This document shows positions 50,132 through 61,281 of a DNA stretch of 64,000 nucleotides, piece after piece (position 1 is the stretch's first letter; the number at the start of each line of letters is the position of its first letter). Location: NCBI RefSeq assembly GCF_030161615.1, contig NZ_BSUN01000001.1:186001-250000 (forward strand), written 5' to 3'. Made by a program: the position numbers and the translations under genes. Source of the DNA: Demequina litorisediminis. GTDB taxonomy: Bacteria > Actinomycetota > Actinomycetes > Actinomycetales > Demequinaceae. The notes under the pieces were generated by a model. It was not told the origin of the DNA. It ran no database searches and saw only the letters and a program-made list of their open reading frames with translations.

Positions 50132-50276
50132 GACCCTTCCTTCCTGTTGAGGTGCGTCTTCCCCTACGACCTCATCCGAAGGTGCGCCTGGCGTGAGCCC
50201 CGGTGTGACTCCATCCTGCCTGACGCGCGACCGAAACGCCAGCCTCGCCACGCGACGGTATGCGAACCTGGATGAC

Positions 50277-50921
50277 ATGCCAGTCCCCACCATGACCGTT
50301 CAACAGATCCGTGACGCCGAGGCCCTCGCCATGCAGGCCGTGCCGGAGGCGGAACTGATGGCCCGGGCGGCCGATGCCGTCGCAGCGGAGTGCGAGATGA
50401 TCCTCGCGCAGGACCCTGGGCGCCTGCTCGGCGCACGCGTGGCCGTGCTCGTAGGCTCCGGTCACAACGGTGGGGACGCGCTCCTCGCGGCGGCTCGGCT
50501 GCGTCATCGGGGTGCCGACGTGACGGCACTGCTGGTCGCCGGAGGCGTGCATATGGCGAGCCTCAGCGAGGCCCGTGCGGCGGGCGTCGCCGTCGCCGAT
50601 GCCGTGGCCGATCCGGGTGCCGCCACCGACGCGGTCGCTGCGGCGCACCTGGTAATCGATGGCATCGTGGGCATCGGCTCCGCTCCCGGGCTCCGGCCGC
50701 CCGCTGACGCCCTGGTCGCGGCGATCGACTCGGAAACCCCCGTAGTGTCCGTCGACATCCCGAGCGGGCTCGACGCCGACTCGGGCGCTGCGGACGCACT
50801 CCATGTACGAGCCACCGCCACCGTGACGTTCACGGCGCCCAAAGCTTGCCTGGCCGAAGAGCCCGCACGGGCATCGGCCGGCAGGGTGATTGTCGCCGAC
50901 GTGGGTATCGTGCGCGCCTGA
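50277..50921 (+). CDS. nnrE: NAD(P)H-hydrate epimerase
   Basis: NnrE converts the R to the S form of hydrated NAD(P)H, repairing damaged cofactor. The 214-residue protein shows the YjeF_N motif VAVLVGSGHNGGDALLAAARL, VIDGIVGIGSAPGL, VSVDIPSGLDADSG and TFTAPKACLAEE. In most bacteria this domain is fused to the dehydratase; here the two are separate genes with def between them on the other strand. No frame break. Confidence 0.92.
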   Translation: MPVPTMTVQQIRDAEALAMQAVPEAELMARAADAVAAECEMILAQDPGRLLGARVAVLVGSGHNGGDALLAAARLRHRGADVTALLVAGGVHMASLSEARAAGVAVADAVADPGAATDAVAAAHLVIDGIVGIGSAPGLRPPADALVAAIDSETPVVSVDIPSGLDADSGAADALHVRATATVTFTAPKACLAEEPARASAGRVIVADVGIVRA

Positions 50922-50933
50922 AGCGCGCGGCGA

Positions 50934-51433
50934 CTACTTCGCTTCGAGCGACTCGCGCAGGCTCACGCATGGCGCGCTTGCGCACATCCTTGGCGAGCCG
51001 GTCGAGGTACAGGTGGCCGTCGAGGTGGTCGACCTCGTGGTTGATGAGGCGGGCCCAGATCTCCTCGCCCTCGATGACGACTTCCTTGCCGTCGAGGTCG
51101 GTACCGATCGCCTTGGTGTAGGCGGGCCGCTCGCACGGGTACCACAGGCCGGGAACCGAGAGGCAGCCCTCCTCGCCCAGGCTCCTGGAATTCGGTGGCC
51201 CGCTCCACGATGACGGGGTTCAGGATGTAGCCGATCTCGCCATCGATGTTCCACGAGAACGCGCGCAGCGACACGCCAATCTGGTTGGCTGCGAGACCCG
51301 CGCGTCCCTCGTAGTCGACCGTCTCGAGGAGATCCTCGACAAGAGTACGAACACGGTCGTCGATGTCAGTGATGGGGTCGCAGACCGTGCGCAGCACGGG
51401 ATCGCCGGTCACTCGAATGTCACGCATGGCCAT
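50934..51433 (-). CDS. def: Peptide deformylase (two frameshifts)
   Basis: Def removes the formyl group from nascent proteins, using Fe or Zn. The three motifs are [16 protein letters not shown] (Cys ligand) and HEVDHLDG (HExxH). Breaks near 51180 (GAG-CTG) and 50964 (GAG-CTG near the C-terminus) are AGCT sites read as GAGCCTG. The restored protein has about 166 residues and ends RESLEAK. The ATG at 51433 is chosen to give MAMRDIRV. It lies opposite the nnrE/nnrD pair, in the interval between them. Confidence 0.94.
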
Positions 51434-51522
51434 GGCAGGGATTCTCTCATGGCCGATGCGGGTGGCGGCATCGGCGGCGACGTCACCGACCACGCGCACC
51501 CCGGTGTGCCAGGCTGGTCGGC

Positions 51523-52389
51523 ATGAGCGATGCGCGCAGGCGGGGCGCGGACCACGTCCGTGAGCGCTGGCCGGTACCTGGCCCTGGCGACGACAAGTAC
51601 TCGCGCGGAGTGGTCGGCATCATCGCCGGCTCCGAGGCGTACCCCGGTGCCGCGGCCCTTGCGGTGTCCGGTGCGGCACGTGCCGGCGCAGGAATGGTGC
51701 GCTACGTGGGGCCCCTGCGCGCGCAGAATCTGGTGCTTCACCACCGACCGGAAACGGTGGTCCATGATCCCGGCGACGCGGCCGAGCGACTGCCTCGCGC
51801 TCAGGCGTGGGTGGTGGGGTCAGGCGTGGCCGACTACCCCGAGCAGGACGCGGCCATCGGAGCGGCGATGGCTTCCGGCGCTCCCCTGGTGGTCGATGCG
51901 GGGGCACTCGATGCCGTCGCTCGGGCGCGGGCGTCCGGTTCGCGCGAAGCCGCCGCCGACAGCGTGCTGCTCACACCGCACGCGGAGGAACTCGTCCGGA
52001 CGCTCCGGGCGTTGCGCCACGACGTCACGCTCGCGGATGTGGTGGGCGACCGCGCAGGCCACGCGCGGCTGCTGGCGGAAACCGCGCGCGCCACTGTCCT
52101 GCTGAAGGGGTCGCGCACCGTGATCGCTTCTCCTGGCGGCACGGTCATCACGCTTCCTGAGGCGCCTGCGTGGCTGGCTACGGCCGGCTCCGGCGACGTG
52201 CTGGCTGGCATCACGGGTACCGCACTCGCGGCGGGCATGGTGGCGGCCGATGCAGGGGCCAGCGCGGCATGGCTCCACGCCAGGGCCGCACTGCTGGCAA
52301 GCGGTGGCGGCCCCATCGTGGCGCTTGACATCGCCCGGGCCCTTCCGGGCGCCATCGCTGCGGTCACGGTCGAGGCCACGGCGGAATAG
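51523..52389 (+). CDS. nnrD: ADP-dependent NAD(P)H-hydrate dehydratase
   Basis: NnrD removes water from the S form of hydrated NAD(P)H using ADP or ATP. The 288-residue sequence has [49 protein letters not shown] and the phosphate/catalytic motif [15 protein letters not shown], all typical of the YjeF C-terminal carbohydrate-kinase-like fold. No frame break. Its partner nnrE is 600 bases upstream on the same strand. Confidence 0.94.
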   Translation: MSDARRRGADHVRERWPVPGPGDDKYSRGVVGIIAGSEAYPGAAALAVSGAARAGAGMVRYVGPLRAQNLVLHHRPETVVHDPGDAAERLPRAQAWVVGSGVADYPEQDAAIGAAMASGAPLVVDAGALDAVARARASGSREAAADSVLLTPHAEELVRTLRALRHDVTLADVVGDRAGHARLLAETARATVLLKGSRTVIASPGGTVITLPEAPAWLATAGSGDVLAGITGTALAAGMVAADAGASAAWLHARAALLASGGGPIVALDIARALPGAIAAVTVEATAE

Positions 52390-52451
52390 CGGCAGGTGCG
52401 GTTCGCGTTGCCCTAGACGTCCGGAACACCGACGATCGAGGAGCCATCACC

Positions 52452-52664
52452 ATGAGCAACACCGACCGACTCAGCAATGCCGCCGAGGACGCCAAGGGCA
52501 AGATCAAGGAGACCTTCGGCAAGGCGACGGACGATGAGCAACTGGAAGCCGAAGGCAAGACCGACCAGGCGAAGGCTGGCCTGAAGGACAAGGTCGAGGA
52601 CGTCAAGGACAAGGTCGCCGAGAAGTACAACGACCTCACCGACCGTCACAAGGACGACGCTTAG
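52452..52664 (+). CDS. CsbD-like stress protein
   Basis: A 70-residue, highly charged protein made of Lys/Asp/Ala-rich helices. NAAEDAKGKIKETFGKATDDEQLEAEGK matches the CsbD family, a general-stress protein controlled by sigma-B in B. subtilis. No function is established. It is followed by an excellent terminator. No frame break. Confidence 0.9.
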   Translation: MSNTDRLSNAAEDAKGKIKETFGKATDDEQLEAEGKTDQAKAGLKDKVEDVKDKVAEKYNDLTDRHKDDA

Positions 52665-52686
52665 GCCTTCTTCACACCTCAGTGAC

Positions 52687-52720
52687 GCTGACGGCGGGCC
52701 CACATGGGCCCGCCGTCAGC
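52687..52720 (+). terminator. Strong intrinsic-type hairpin after csbD
   Basis: GCTGACGGCGGGCCCA and TGGGCCCGCCGTCAGC are perfect 16-base complements separated by two bases, effectively a 15-bp stem and 4-base loop. It sits between csbD and the end of the next minus-strand gene, so it can work in both directions. There is no T-run. Confidence 0.7.
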
Positions 52721-52723
52721 ATG

Positions 52724-53173
52724 TCAGGCGCCGTCCGCGCGGGGCGGGGCCGCCTGTGGTGGCCGCTCCGCCTCGCGGGGAGCCTGCGCGTCGCGCGCGG
52801 CCTGAGCATCGCGTGCCGGCTGAGCCTCGCGCGCGGCCTGCGCCTGCCGCTCCTCCTGCGCCACTCGTGGCGCCTGCGCTTCACGCACAGTCGCGTGATC
52901 AGCGCGCACGTGTGAATCGTCGTCGTTACGCCCGCCGATCTCGCTGGAGCGCTGACGGTTGTTCTTACGGTCGAACGTGTCCCACCGCTGAAGCGCGCTG
53001 CGGACCGCAGACGTGGTGTGCTCGTAGCGATACCGCTGGTCCTGATTGCGGTATCGCTTGTACAGCGCCCGGTAGGTGAACCAGCCGACGACGAACGGCA
53101 CCGCGAAGAGGATCAGGCCAAAGATCGCGATGTCGCCGGAGTCCGATCCGGAGGCAAGAATCAACGTCTCCAT
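52724..53173 (-). CDS. Membrane-anchored Ala/Glu/Arg-rich hypothetical protein
   Basis: A 149-residue protein. One helix (AIFGLILFAVPFVVGWFTY) follows a short Asp/Ser-rich N-terminus. The basic linker YRALYKRYRNQDQRYRYEH leads to a low-complexity tail rich in Gln, Ala, Arg and Glu with a repeating four-residue period, likely disordered. It follows the zinc-ribbon gene by seven bases and is probably in its operon, where it may be a membrane partner. Confidence 0.7.
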   Translation of the reverse strand: METLILASGSDSGDIAIFGLILFAVPFVVGWFTYRALYKRYRNQDQRYRYEHTTSAVRSALQRWDTFDRKNNRQRSSEIGGRNDDDSHVRADHATVREAQAPRVAQEERQAQAAREAQPARDAQAARDAQAPREAERPPQAAPPRADGA

Positions 53174-53180
53174 GGCTCCG

Positions 53181-54434
53181 TCACGCCCCCGCCATCATCG
53201 CTGCGCCGAGCGGCCACGCGACCGCCGCCGTGAGCATCGTGACGAGCGCCGTGACGCCCCACAGCCGTGCCTTGTTGATAGGCACGGAGCCCATGACGTT
53301 GCCGTTGCGGCCATTGACGGCGATGTAGTGCACCATCACCTGTCCGTTGTCGCTGCGCTCGGCATACCTGTACAGCCACACAGGCAGGAACACCGTCGCC
53401 CACCGACTGCCGTGCACGTCCATATCCTCATGCGTCCACCGCACGCCGCGGTCGTAATGGATGAGATCGTTGCGAATGGACTCACGGGACATGGTGAGGA
53501 ACTGGAGGTGTGCCTTGCGGGTGATGTCGTCGATGTTGAGGTCGCGCTTCTCCGCCGTGGAGTCACCCAGGTAGTTGCTGTCGAACGCGACCATGTTCTT
53601 CACGTCGTATGGCAGGAGCGAGTTGATGATGTTGTTGGTGTTGGCGCGGTTGTCGATGTTCGAGCGTGACGCCGATGACTCGATGATGAGGTCGTCGATG
53701 TGCAGGTCGAACTCGCGTGCCACGTCATAGACGTCTGCGTCGTAGTACGTCGTCGACGTCTTGCCGTGTTGCACGGTGTAGCGACGTGTCTGGATCTCGC
53801 CCTCGCCGCGGAAACGTGCCGTGACATTGCCGTCGACGGTCATGTACGGCAGGTACACGCCGAGCACGTTGTCGGGCTTGAACTCAGCACGGAACCGCTT
53901 CAGCGCAAAGAACTTCCGCTTCCCCGCGAACTGGCCGATGCGCGCGATGGCGTCGGCCTTCGAGATGCCAAACGGCAGGATGCCGTCGGGCACGGCACCG
54001 TTGGGGATCTTGTCGTTGATCGAGAGGATCGACCGGCACCAGTGGCACCGCGCCTCAAGGGAGCGCCCGGTGTCGACCACGACCTCGGAACCGCAGCCCT
54101 GACACTTCAGCGTGATGAGTGTTTCGGCGCTCGTGATGTCGGAGGCGCCGGACATGAAGGTACGGCCGACGAGATCGCCGATGCCGTCACCGAGCCCGTG
54201 CAGGTCCTCGAGGCGGCTTCCCACCCATTCGTAGCGGCAGAAACCACAGATGAGGCTCATGGTGTCGCCCTTGCGGGTCACCTCGGTCGAGCCGCACTTG
54301 GGGCAGTCGTCGTGGCCGTGGTCCTGTCCCGTGGTCGTGTCGATGACGGTGTCATCGGCCGATGCGGGGGCCGGGCTGGCGGGCGGGTCCTCGGGGGCGC
54401 GCGGCGGCGTCCCCGAGGAAGCGGGTTCGGTCAT
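53181..54434 (-). CDS. TFIIB-type zinc-ribbon membrane protein, YdjG-like
   Basis: A 417-residue protein with no frame break. The N-terminal tail of about 40 Pro/Ala/Asp residues leads to two zinc ribbons: CPKCGSTEVTRKGD with CGFCRYEW, then CQGCGSEVVVDTG with CHWCRSILS. A long beta-rich middle follows and two short hydrophobic stretches end the protein (VTALVTMLTAAVAWPLGAAMM). This matches YdjG of B. subtilis, whose operon also holds SPFH protein YdjI and phage-shock protein YdjF. Here the SPFH gene is just upstream. No PspA-like gene is seen nearby. Confidence 0.82.
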   Translation of the reverse strand: MTEPASSGTPPRAPEDPPASPAPASADDTVIDTTTGQDHGHDDCPKCGSTEVTRKGDTMSLICGFCRYEWVGSRLEDLHGLGDGIGDLVGRTFMSGASDITSAETLITLKCQGCGSEVVVDTGRSLEARCHWCRSILSINDKIPNGAVPDGILPFGISKADAIARIGQFAGKRKFFALKRFRAEFKPDNVLGVYLPYMTVDGNVTARFRGEGEIQTRRYTVQHGKTSTTYYDADVYDVAREFDLHIDDLIIESSASRSNIDNRANTNNIINSLLPYDVKNMVAFDSNYLGDSTAEKRDLNIDDITRKAHLQFLTMSRESIRNDLIHYDRGVRWTHEDMDVHGSRWATVFLPVWLYRYAERSDNGQVMVHYIAVNGRNGNVMGSVPINKARLWGVTALVTMLTAAVAWPLGAAMMAGA

Positions 54435-54453
54435 GGTGGCGTGCTCCGGCGCG

Positions 54454-55656
54454 CTAGAGGCCGAGCGCCTTGCGCTTCAACGCGTCGAAGTCCTCCTGGG
54501 TGATGAGTCCCTCGTCGAGCATGCCCTTGGCTTCCCGGATCTGGTCCGCCGCGGTGGGGGCCGCAGGTTCCGCGGGAGCCTGCGCGCCAACGCCCTGCTG
54601 CGGCACGGGAGGCTGACCACCCTGGTTCTGCATGAGCCCACCGAGTGCGCCGCCTGCGGCGTTCATGCCCATCCCCATGAAGGCGAGGCCGTCACCGCCG
54701 CCGGTCTCGCCCGCGGCCTGGATGCCTCGCGCAGCCGACTGACGCAGGAAGGAGTCGCCGCGGCCGCCTGCGAGGGCATCGGCCTTCTGCACGTCTTCCA
54801 GGAGCCTTCGCGGTAGGAGCGTCGTACTCGATGGCGAGCAAGGCGGCCGCGTGGATCGTGATGCCACGCTCCTCGGTCCACTTGTAGTTCTCCTCGACCA
54901 CGCCGGCCAGGGACTTCGCGAAGCCCAGGGCGTCACCCTGAATCTTGGAGATGCGGTTGCCGCGCTCGCCGTCATTGGTGTAGCGCGAGAAGGCCGCCGC
55001 GAGCGAGCCGACAACCTCGTTGAAGAGCCTGCTCGGAGACCGGGTTATCCACCGCGGAGATGTCGAAGATGCCGGCGTTCTGCGTGATGTATGCCGCGGG
55101 CACGATCGACTTGGTGAAGAGGATGGGGTCCACCACCTTCAGCGTGTACGAGCCGCGCGTCACGGCGCCCGCCTGGGTACCCAGATAGTGGTCGTCCCAG
55201 TAGATGGGGCCCTGGGTACCGAAGCGGTTGTTCGGGATCTCCTTGAGGTTCACGTAGAACGCCAAGTGCTGCACGCCGGGCTGGCCGCCGTACTTGAAGC
55301 GCTCCCACGAGCCTGGTGAGGGTGGACGAGAAGATCCCGCCGCCGGTGAAGAACGACTTCGCCTGCTGGTCGGTGTCGGAGAAGATGTACCCGCCTGCCT
55401 CACCCACAAAGTTAGTGATGCGTCCGTCCTGGAACGTCATGAGCCCGAATCCCTCGGGCACCACGATCTTCGATCCGTTCGTGATGACGTTCTCGGAGCC
55501 GCGCACATTCGATCCGCGTCCGGCGTTCTGACCCTGCGGCACTGCCGGGAACATCACGGCCGTCTGCGGCACGTTGTCCGGCGGTGTGAGGAAGTCAATC
55601 CACTGGTCGGCAAGCGTTCCCCCGATTGCTCCGATCGCTGCCTGAATGAAACCCAT
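54454..55656 (-). CDS. SPFH/virion-core protein with C-terminal SHOCT domain (three frameshifts)
   Basis: About 400 residues. The SPFH (Band-7) core is in two parts: VVPEGFGLMTFQDGRITNFVGE and YITQNAGIFDISAVDNPVSEQL, then a coiled-coil region GERGNRISKIQGDALGFAKSLAG. A Gly/Gln/Pro-rich linker leads to a SHOCT helix pair, EAKGMLDEGLITQEDFDALKRKALGL. The N-terminus is a short hydrophobic helix (GFIQAAIGAIGG). It probably forms a membrane scaffold and recruits the zinc-ribbon protein. Breaks near 54803, 55026 and 55312 are AGCT sites. It is the gene before the zinc-ribbon gene. Confidence 0.85.
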
Positions 55657-55744
55657 GCGTACCCCTCCTCGCGTCGTGGAGCGCCAGGCTATCGCGGGGC
55701 GAGCGCGGGCGGTAGGGCCTAGCGACCCTGGCGCGTCGCGGGCG

Positions 55745-56431
55745 CTACGTCGTCACCACCGTGGGGCTGAGCCCGTAGCGGTCGAGGAGGTCGCGCATGA
55801 GCGGTGACGGTTCCCCCAGGACAGTCGCCTCGGTGGGCTCGAACCTCACCGCGTTCGGCGCAGGGATGACGCGGACGCGCCAGCCGGGAGCGTGGGCGGA
55901 CACGGAGTCCACGTGCACCTCGGTGCGTGCCACTGCCCCCTGCGGCCAATACATGGTGATGCGGGTGACGCTGAGATGGCCGCCGCCGGCTTCCACCGAC
56001 CAGGAGATCGCCTCCGCGGAGTGAGACGCGCCGGGAGGGATCTCGCCGTCCTCCGCGTAGAAGGTCTGCCAGTCCTCGTCGATGGCGACGTCCGCGGATC
56101 CGAGCTCGACGGCGAAGTCCGGCAACGCGCGCCTCAGCACCCGCTCCCAATCGAGGATGCCGATGCTCGCGGGAATCTGGCCGCGCACGTCGATACCCTC
56201 GTCGGCGGACGCCGCGAGCGCGAGCGCCCTGGCCCTGTCGAACCTCCGCGACAGCGCCCAGCCGCATGCGACGTGGCGCGCGCACAGCCAGGCGGCGTCT
56301 CCTAGTGGGTGGGCCGAGGCCGCCCCGGCCCGCGCCGCGTCAAGGTCCGCCTCGCGCGGCACAAAGTCGACCAGGGCCCCGTCGTCGTCGACCCGGGCCC
56401 CGCACACACCGCACCGTGGTGGCGTCCCCAT
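55745..56431 (-). CDS. Hypothetical protein with CxxC-like N-terminus
   Basis: A 228-residue protein without a frame break. The start has CGVCGARVDDDG followed by LCARHVACGWALSRRFD, so four or five Cys could bind a metal. The rest is beta-rich: ISWSVEAGGGHLSVTRITMYWPQG and WRVRVIPAPNAVRFEPTEATV. No family is recognised. It may belong to the zinc-ribbon/SPFH cluster, being 88 bases upstream on the same strand. Confidence 0.65.
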   Translation of the reverse strand: MGTPPRCGVCGARVDDDGALVDFVPREADLDAARAGAASAHPLGDAAWLCARHVACGWALSRRFDRARALALAASADEGIDVRGQIPASIGILDWERVLRRALPDFAVELGSADVAIDEDWQTFYAEDGEIPPGASHSAEAISWSVEAGGGHLSVTRITMYWPQGAVARTEVHVDSVSAHAPGWRVRVIPAPNAVRFEPTEATVLGEPSPLMRDLLDRYGLSPTVVTT

Positions 56432-56503
56432 GAGACCACGGTAGAACTCCCGCCTCCGTGACGCCTATCGCATCACCGAGACGCGGGATAGCCTGGCCCC
56501 GTG

Positions 56504-56737
56504 ATGACGCGGGGGACGAAGCGACCGGTGCGGTGGGGATGGCTCGCCACGGCCCTGGGGTGTCTCGTGATCGGCTTCGTCACGTTCTCGAATGCCTCAA
56601 CCGTGAGCCGCCCCGACGGGGTCGACGAATGCTGGCCCACGGCCCAGGACCACCTCGGCTCGGGCATCATCGCCGCCTCGACCATCGCCGCGGTCGCCTG
56701 GTGCGTGTGGCGTGCGTTGCGCCCGGAGAGCGACTAG
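56504..56737 (+). CDS. Small membrane protein
   Basis: A 77-residue protein with two hydrophobic segments (WGWLATALGCLVIGFVTFSN and GSGIIAASTIAAVAWCVW) separated by a polar loop. Start could be GTG at 56501 or ATG at 56504. Its stop overlaps the end of the convergent ABC-ATPase gene by four bases. No family is recognised. Support is the clean membrane pattern. Confidence 0.5.
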   Translation: MTRGTKRPVRWGWLATALGCLVIGFVTFSNASTVSRPDGVDECWPTAQDHLGSGIIAASTIAAVAWCVWRALRPESD

Positions 56738-57545
56738 GCGGAAACTCGGCCGCCCCTGCGGATGCGTGCCGACCATCGTCCGTCGCGGTGTTCGACCTCG
56801 ATGGGGTACGCAAAGCAGGCGCTGACCTGGCCCGTCGTCAGGACCTCGTCGACGCCGCCGGCGGCCACCACCGCGCCGTCCCGCAACAGAAGCGCGTGGC
56901 TGGTGCTCGCCGGAAGTTCCTCGAGGTGGTGGGTGACGAGGACGCTCGCCAGGTCCGGGTGCGTCTCCGCCAACATGTCGAGCGTGTCCAGCAGTTGCTC
57001 GCGTGCCGCGACATCGAGCCCGGTCGTGGGCTCGTCGAGCAGCAGCAATTCGGGCTCCGCGATGAGCGCACGCGCAATGAGCGCCCTCCCCGCTCGCCTT
57101 GTGACAGCGTGGGCCAGCGCCCCTGGGCGTGGTCGGCCAGCCCCAGCAGCGCCACGAGGTCGCTCGCCAACGCGACCTGGGCCGCGGTGGGCGACCAGCG
57201 CATCGGCCGCTCGATGGTGCCCGTCAGCCCCGTGAGCACCACCTCGGTGACCGTGAGGGCGGAGGTGAGCCGGTGCCGGGGGTCCACGTGGCCGATACGC
57301 CGGCGTAGCGCCTGGAGCTCCACGCGCCCCAGGCGGCGTCCAAGGACGTCGACGGTCCCGCTGGTGGGGTGAGCCTCGGCGGCACAGAACGTCAGGATGG
57401 TCGACTTGCCGGCCCCATTGGGCCCCAACAGCGCCCAGTGCTCTCCGCTTCGCACCGTGAGGTCGATGCCGTGCAGGATCTCTGTGGTGCCGCGACGGTA
57501 GGTGACGTCCGCGAGCGCGAGCACGGTGCTGGTGGCTGGAGGCAC
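56734..57545 (-). CDS. ABC transporter ATP-binding protein, iron/molybdate-type (one frameshift)
   Basis: About 271 residues. Walker A is LLGPNGAGKSTILTF, the signature is TLSQGERGRAL (LSxGE) and Walker B is LLLLDEPTTGLD, with the switch His in VTHHLEELP. The frame breaks near 57079, where a run of G is one base short, just after the signature. No membrane subunit is adjacent, so it may pair with a distant permease or be a regulatory ATPase. Start is taken as GTG at 57545. Confidence 0.88.
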
Positions 57546-57623
57546 GTCGGCCAACCTATCGCGCGGCGGTACGGTGAGGTGCGCGCCGCTGGCGCTTCAC
57601 CTCCCCGGATGCAAGGACCCTTC

Positions 57624-58829
57624 ATGCCCGATGCCCCCGCGCGCCGCACGTCCCGCGCGAGCCTGACCGTGGCATCCGTCATGACGGCGCTGGTCTTTCT
57701 GGTCGCGCTGAACCTGCGCCCGGCTCTCACGTCGGTGGGGCCATTGCTGCCGCAGATGGGCGCCGACCTTGGGCTCGCGGAAGGCACCCAAGGGCTCCTC
57801 ACTGCGCTACCGCTCCTCGCGTTCGCGGTGGTCTCTCCCCTGGTGCATCTGCCCGCGCGCCGCTGGGGCATGGAGCCCACGGTCCTCGTGGCGCTCGCGG
57901 TGCTGGCCGGCGGCATCGCGATGCGGTCGTGGGTGGAGGGCGCGGGCCTGTGGGTCGGAACGGCCGTGATCGGCAGCGCCATCGCCGTCGGCAATGTGTT
58001 GGTGCCCGCCCTCGTGAAGCGTGACTACGCGGGTCACGTCTCGCGCGCCACCAGCGTCTACTCGGCGAGCATGACGGTCAGCGCCGCCCTCGCATCGGCC
58101 ATCGCCGTGCCACTCGCGGGCGCCGATGGGTGGCGCGGCTCCCTGGCCTTCTGGGCCATTCCTGCCGTGCTCGTGGCACTCGTGTGGATCCCTCGCGTGC
58201 GCCACGCTCATCGGATGCCCGCACCCGAGGTGACCGCGGCCGAGCCGACACGGAGCGTCTGGCGCCAGCCCACGGCCTGGCTCATCACCGCGTACATGGG
58301 ACTGCAGTCGACGACGTTCTACATCCTCGTCAGTTGGCTGCCGACCATCGACGCCTCCGAGGGAGTCAGCGCGTCCCAGGCAGGCGTGCATCTGTTCCTG
58401 TTCCAGGTGGCGGGCGTGGTGTCCGGGCTTGCCATTCCGCGGCTGATGCGCGCCGACACCCAGGTGCTCGCCGCCACGGTCGCGGGCGTGCCCACCATCG
58501 TCGGGGTGGCGGGACTCCTCGCGCTTCCCCACCTCAGCGGCCTCTGGGTGGTCTGCGCCGGCGCGGGCACGGGCGCTGCGCTGGTCATCGCGCTGTCGCT
58601 GTTCGGGCTGCGCGGAAGGACCGCGGGCGAGGCCGGGAGGCTGTCGGGCATGGCGCAGTCGGTCGGCTACCTGCTCGCCGCCGCCGGGCCCGTGACGGCC
58701 GGATGGCTGGCGCACGTCACCGGCGCATGGCATGCCTCGCTCGTGTTGGTGCTTGCCCTCGCGACGGCGCAGTTCACCATCGCGTTCTGGGTGGGGCGCG
58801 CAAGAACGGCCGATGCCGTGGCCGCGTGA
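57624..58829 (+). CDS. CynX/NimT-family MFS transporter
   Basis: About 400 residues with twelve membrane helices and no frame break. The first helices read [26 protein letters not shown], the family hallmark [13 protein letters not shown]. Members transport cyanate or small organic anions in E. coli; the substrate here is unknown. The ATG at 57624 follows AAGGAC at the right distance. The gene converges with glpK, sharing a hairpin over its stop. Confidence 0.88.
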   Translation: MPDAPARRTSRASLTVASVMTALVFLVALNLRPALTSVGPLLPQMGADLGLAEGTQGLLTALPLLAFAVVSPLVHLPARRWGMEPTVLVALAVLAGGIAMRSWVEGAGLWVGTAVIGSAIAVGNVLVPALVKRDYAGHVSRATSVYSASMTVSAALASAIAVPLAGADGWRGSLAFWAIPAVLVALVWIPRVRHAHRMPAPEVTAAEPTRSVWRQPTAWLITAYMGLQSTTFYILVSWLPTIDASEGVSASQAGVHLFLFQVAGVVSGLAIPRLMRADTQVLAATVAGVPTIVGVAGLLALPHLSGLWVVCAGAGTGAALVIALSLFGLRGRTAGEAGRLSGMAQSVGYLLAAAGPVTAGWLAHVTGAWHASLVLVLALATAQFTIAFWVGRARTADAVAA

Positions 58830-58849
58830 GGCGACCACGGCATCGGCCG
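58807..58849. terminator. Bidirectional hairpin between the CynX-type gene and glpK
   Basis: CGGCCGATGCCGTGG and CCACGGCATCGGCCG form a perfect 15-bp stem with a 13-base loop. The left arm lies inside the last codons of the MFS gene, and the right arm before the glpK stop, so it serves both convergent transcripts. Confidence 0.75.
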
Positions 58850-58863
58850 TAGGGGATGGCGTC

Positions 58864-60380
<1,517 letters not shown>

Positions 60381-60447
60381 GGTGGTGCCTTTCACTTCGT
60401 TGTGCGGGGACGGCAGCACTACTGCCTTGAGGATGTCAGATGCGGGT

Positions 60448-61177
60448 CTAGTAGACGGCCGCCGCGAGAAGGCCTGCGGCGACTCCACCCAGGATGGGAC
60501 CGACGATCGGGACCCAGGCGTAGCCCCAGTCGGAGGTTCCCTTTCCCTTGATGGGAAGCAGCGCGTGCGCGATGCGGGGGCCCAGGTCACGGGCGGGGTT
60601 GATGGCGTAACCCGTGGGGCCACCGAGGCTCGCGCCGATACCGACCACGAGGAGTGCGACCGCGAGCGGACCCAAATCGACGGGCGAGTTACCGAAGGCG
60701 AGCACCACGAACACCAGCACGAAGGTGGCGACGACCTCGGTCAGCACGTTCCAGCCGTAGGAGCGGATCTCGGGACCGGTGGAGAAGACGGCGAGCTTCA
60801 GTCCGGCGTCCTCGGTCTCGTCGAAGTGCTTCTTGTAGACGAGGTAGACCAGCACGGCACCGATGAACGCGCCCACCATCTGCGCGGCGATGTAGGTGGC
60901 GAAGTTTCCGGCGTTCACGGCGATGCCGGGGGCGAATTCCTCGGCACCGGACGCCCAGATGCCGAACGTGACGGCGGGGTTCAGGTGAGCGCCCGTGGAG
61001 AAGGCGACGTAGACACCGGAGAAGACACCAAGGCCCCAACCGAAGTTGATCAACAGCCAGCCGCCGTTCAGACCCTTGGACTTCGCGAGCAGCACGTTGG
61101 CGACCACACCACCTCCGAGGAGGAGGAGCATCGCCGTTCCCAGGAGCCTCTGGGAGGAAAATGTCGGACACGGGCAT
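60448..61177 (-). CDS. glpF: Glycerol uptake facilitator (one frameshift)
   Basis: An aquaglyceroporin of about 243 residues with six membrane helices. Both pore boxes are present: GAHLNPAVTFGIW and NPARDLGPRIAHALL. It lets glycerol enter for phosphorylation by GlpK. The frame breaks near 61146 (GAG-CTC read as GAGGCTC) near the N-terminus. Start ATG follows GAAAGGA. It is the middle gene of glpD-glpF-glpK. Confidence 0.95.
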
Positions 61178-61281
61178 TCCTTTCGTTCACGTCGTTGTGA
61201 CGGCGGCGCCGGGGTAGCGCCAGGGAGCCCCCGGGGATGGGCGGCACGTGTGGGGGTGGAGGCTGAGCCTCCCGACGTCGT

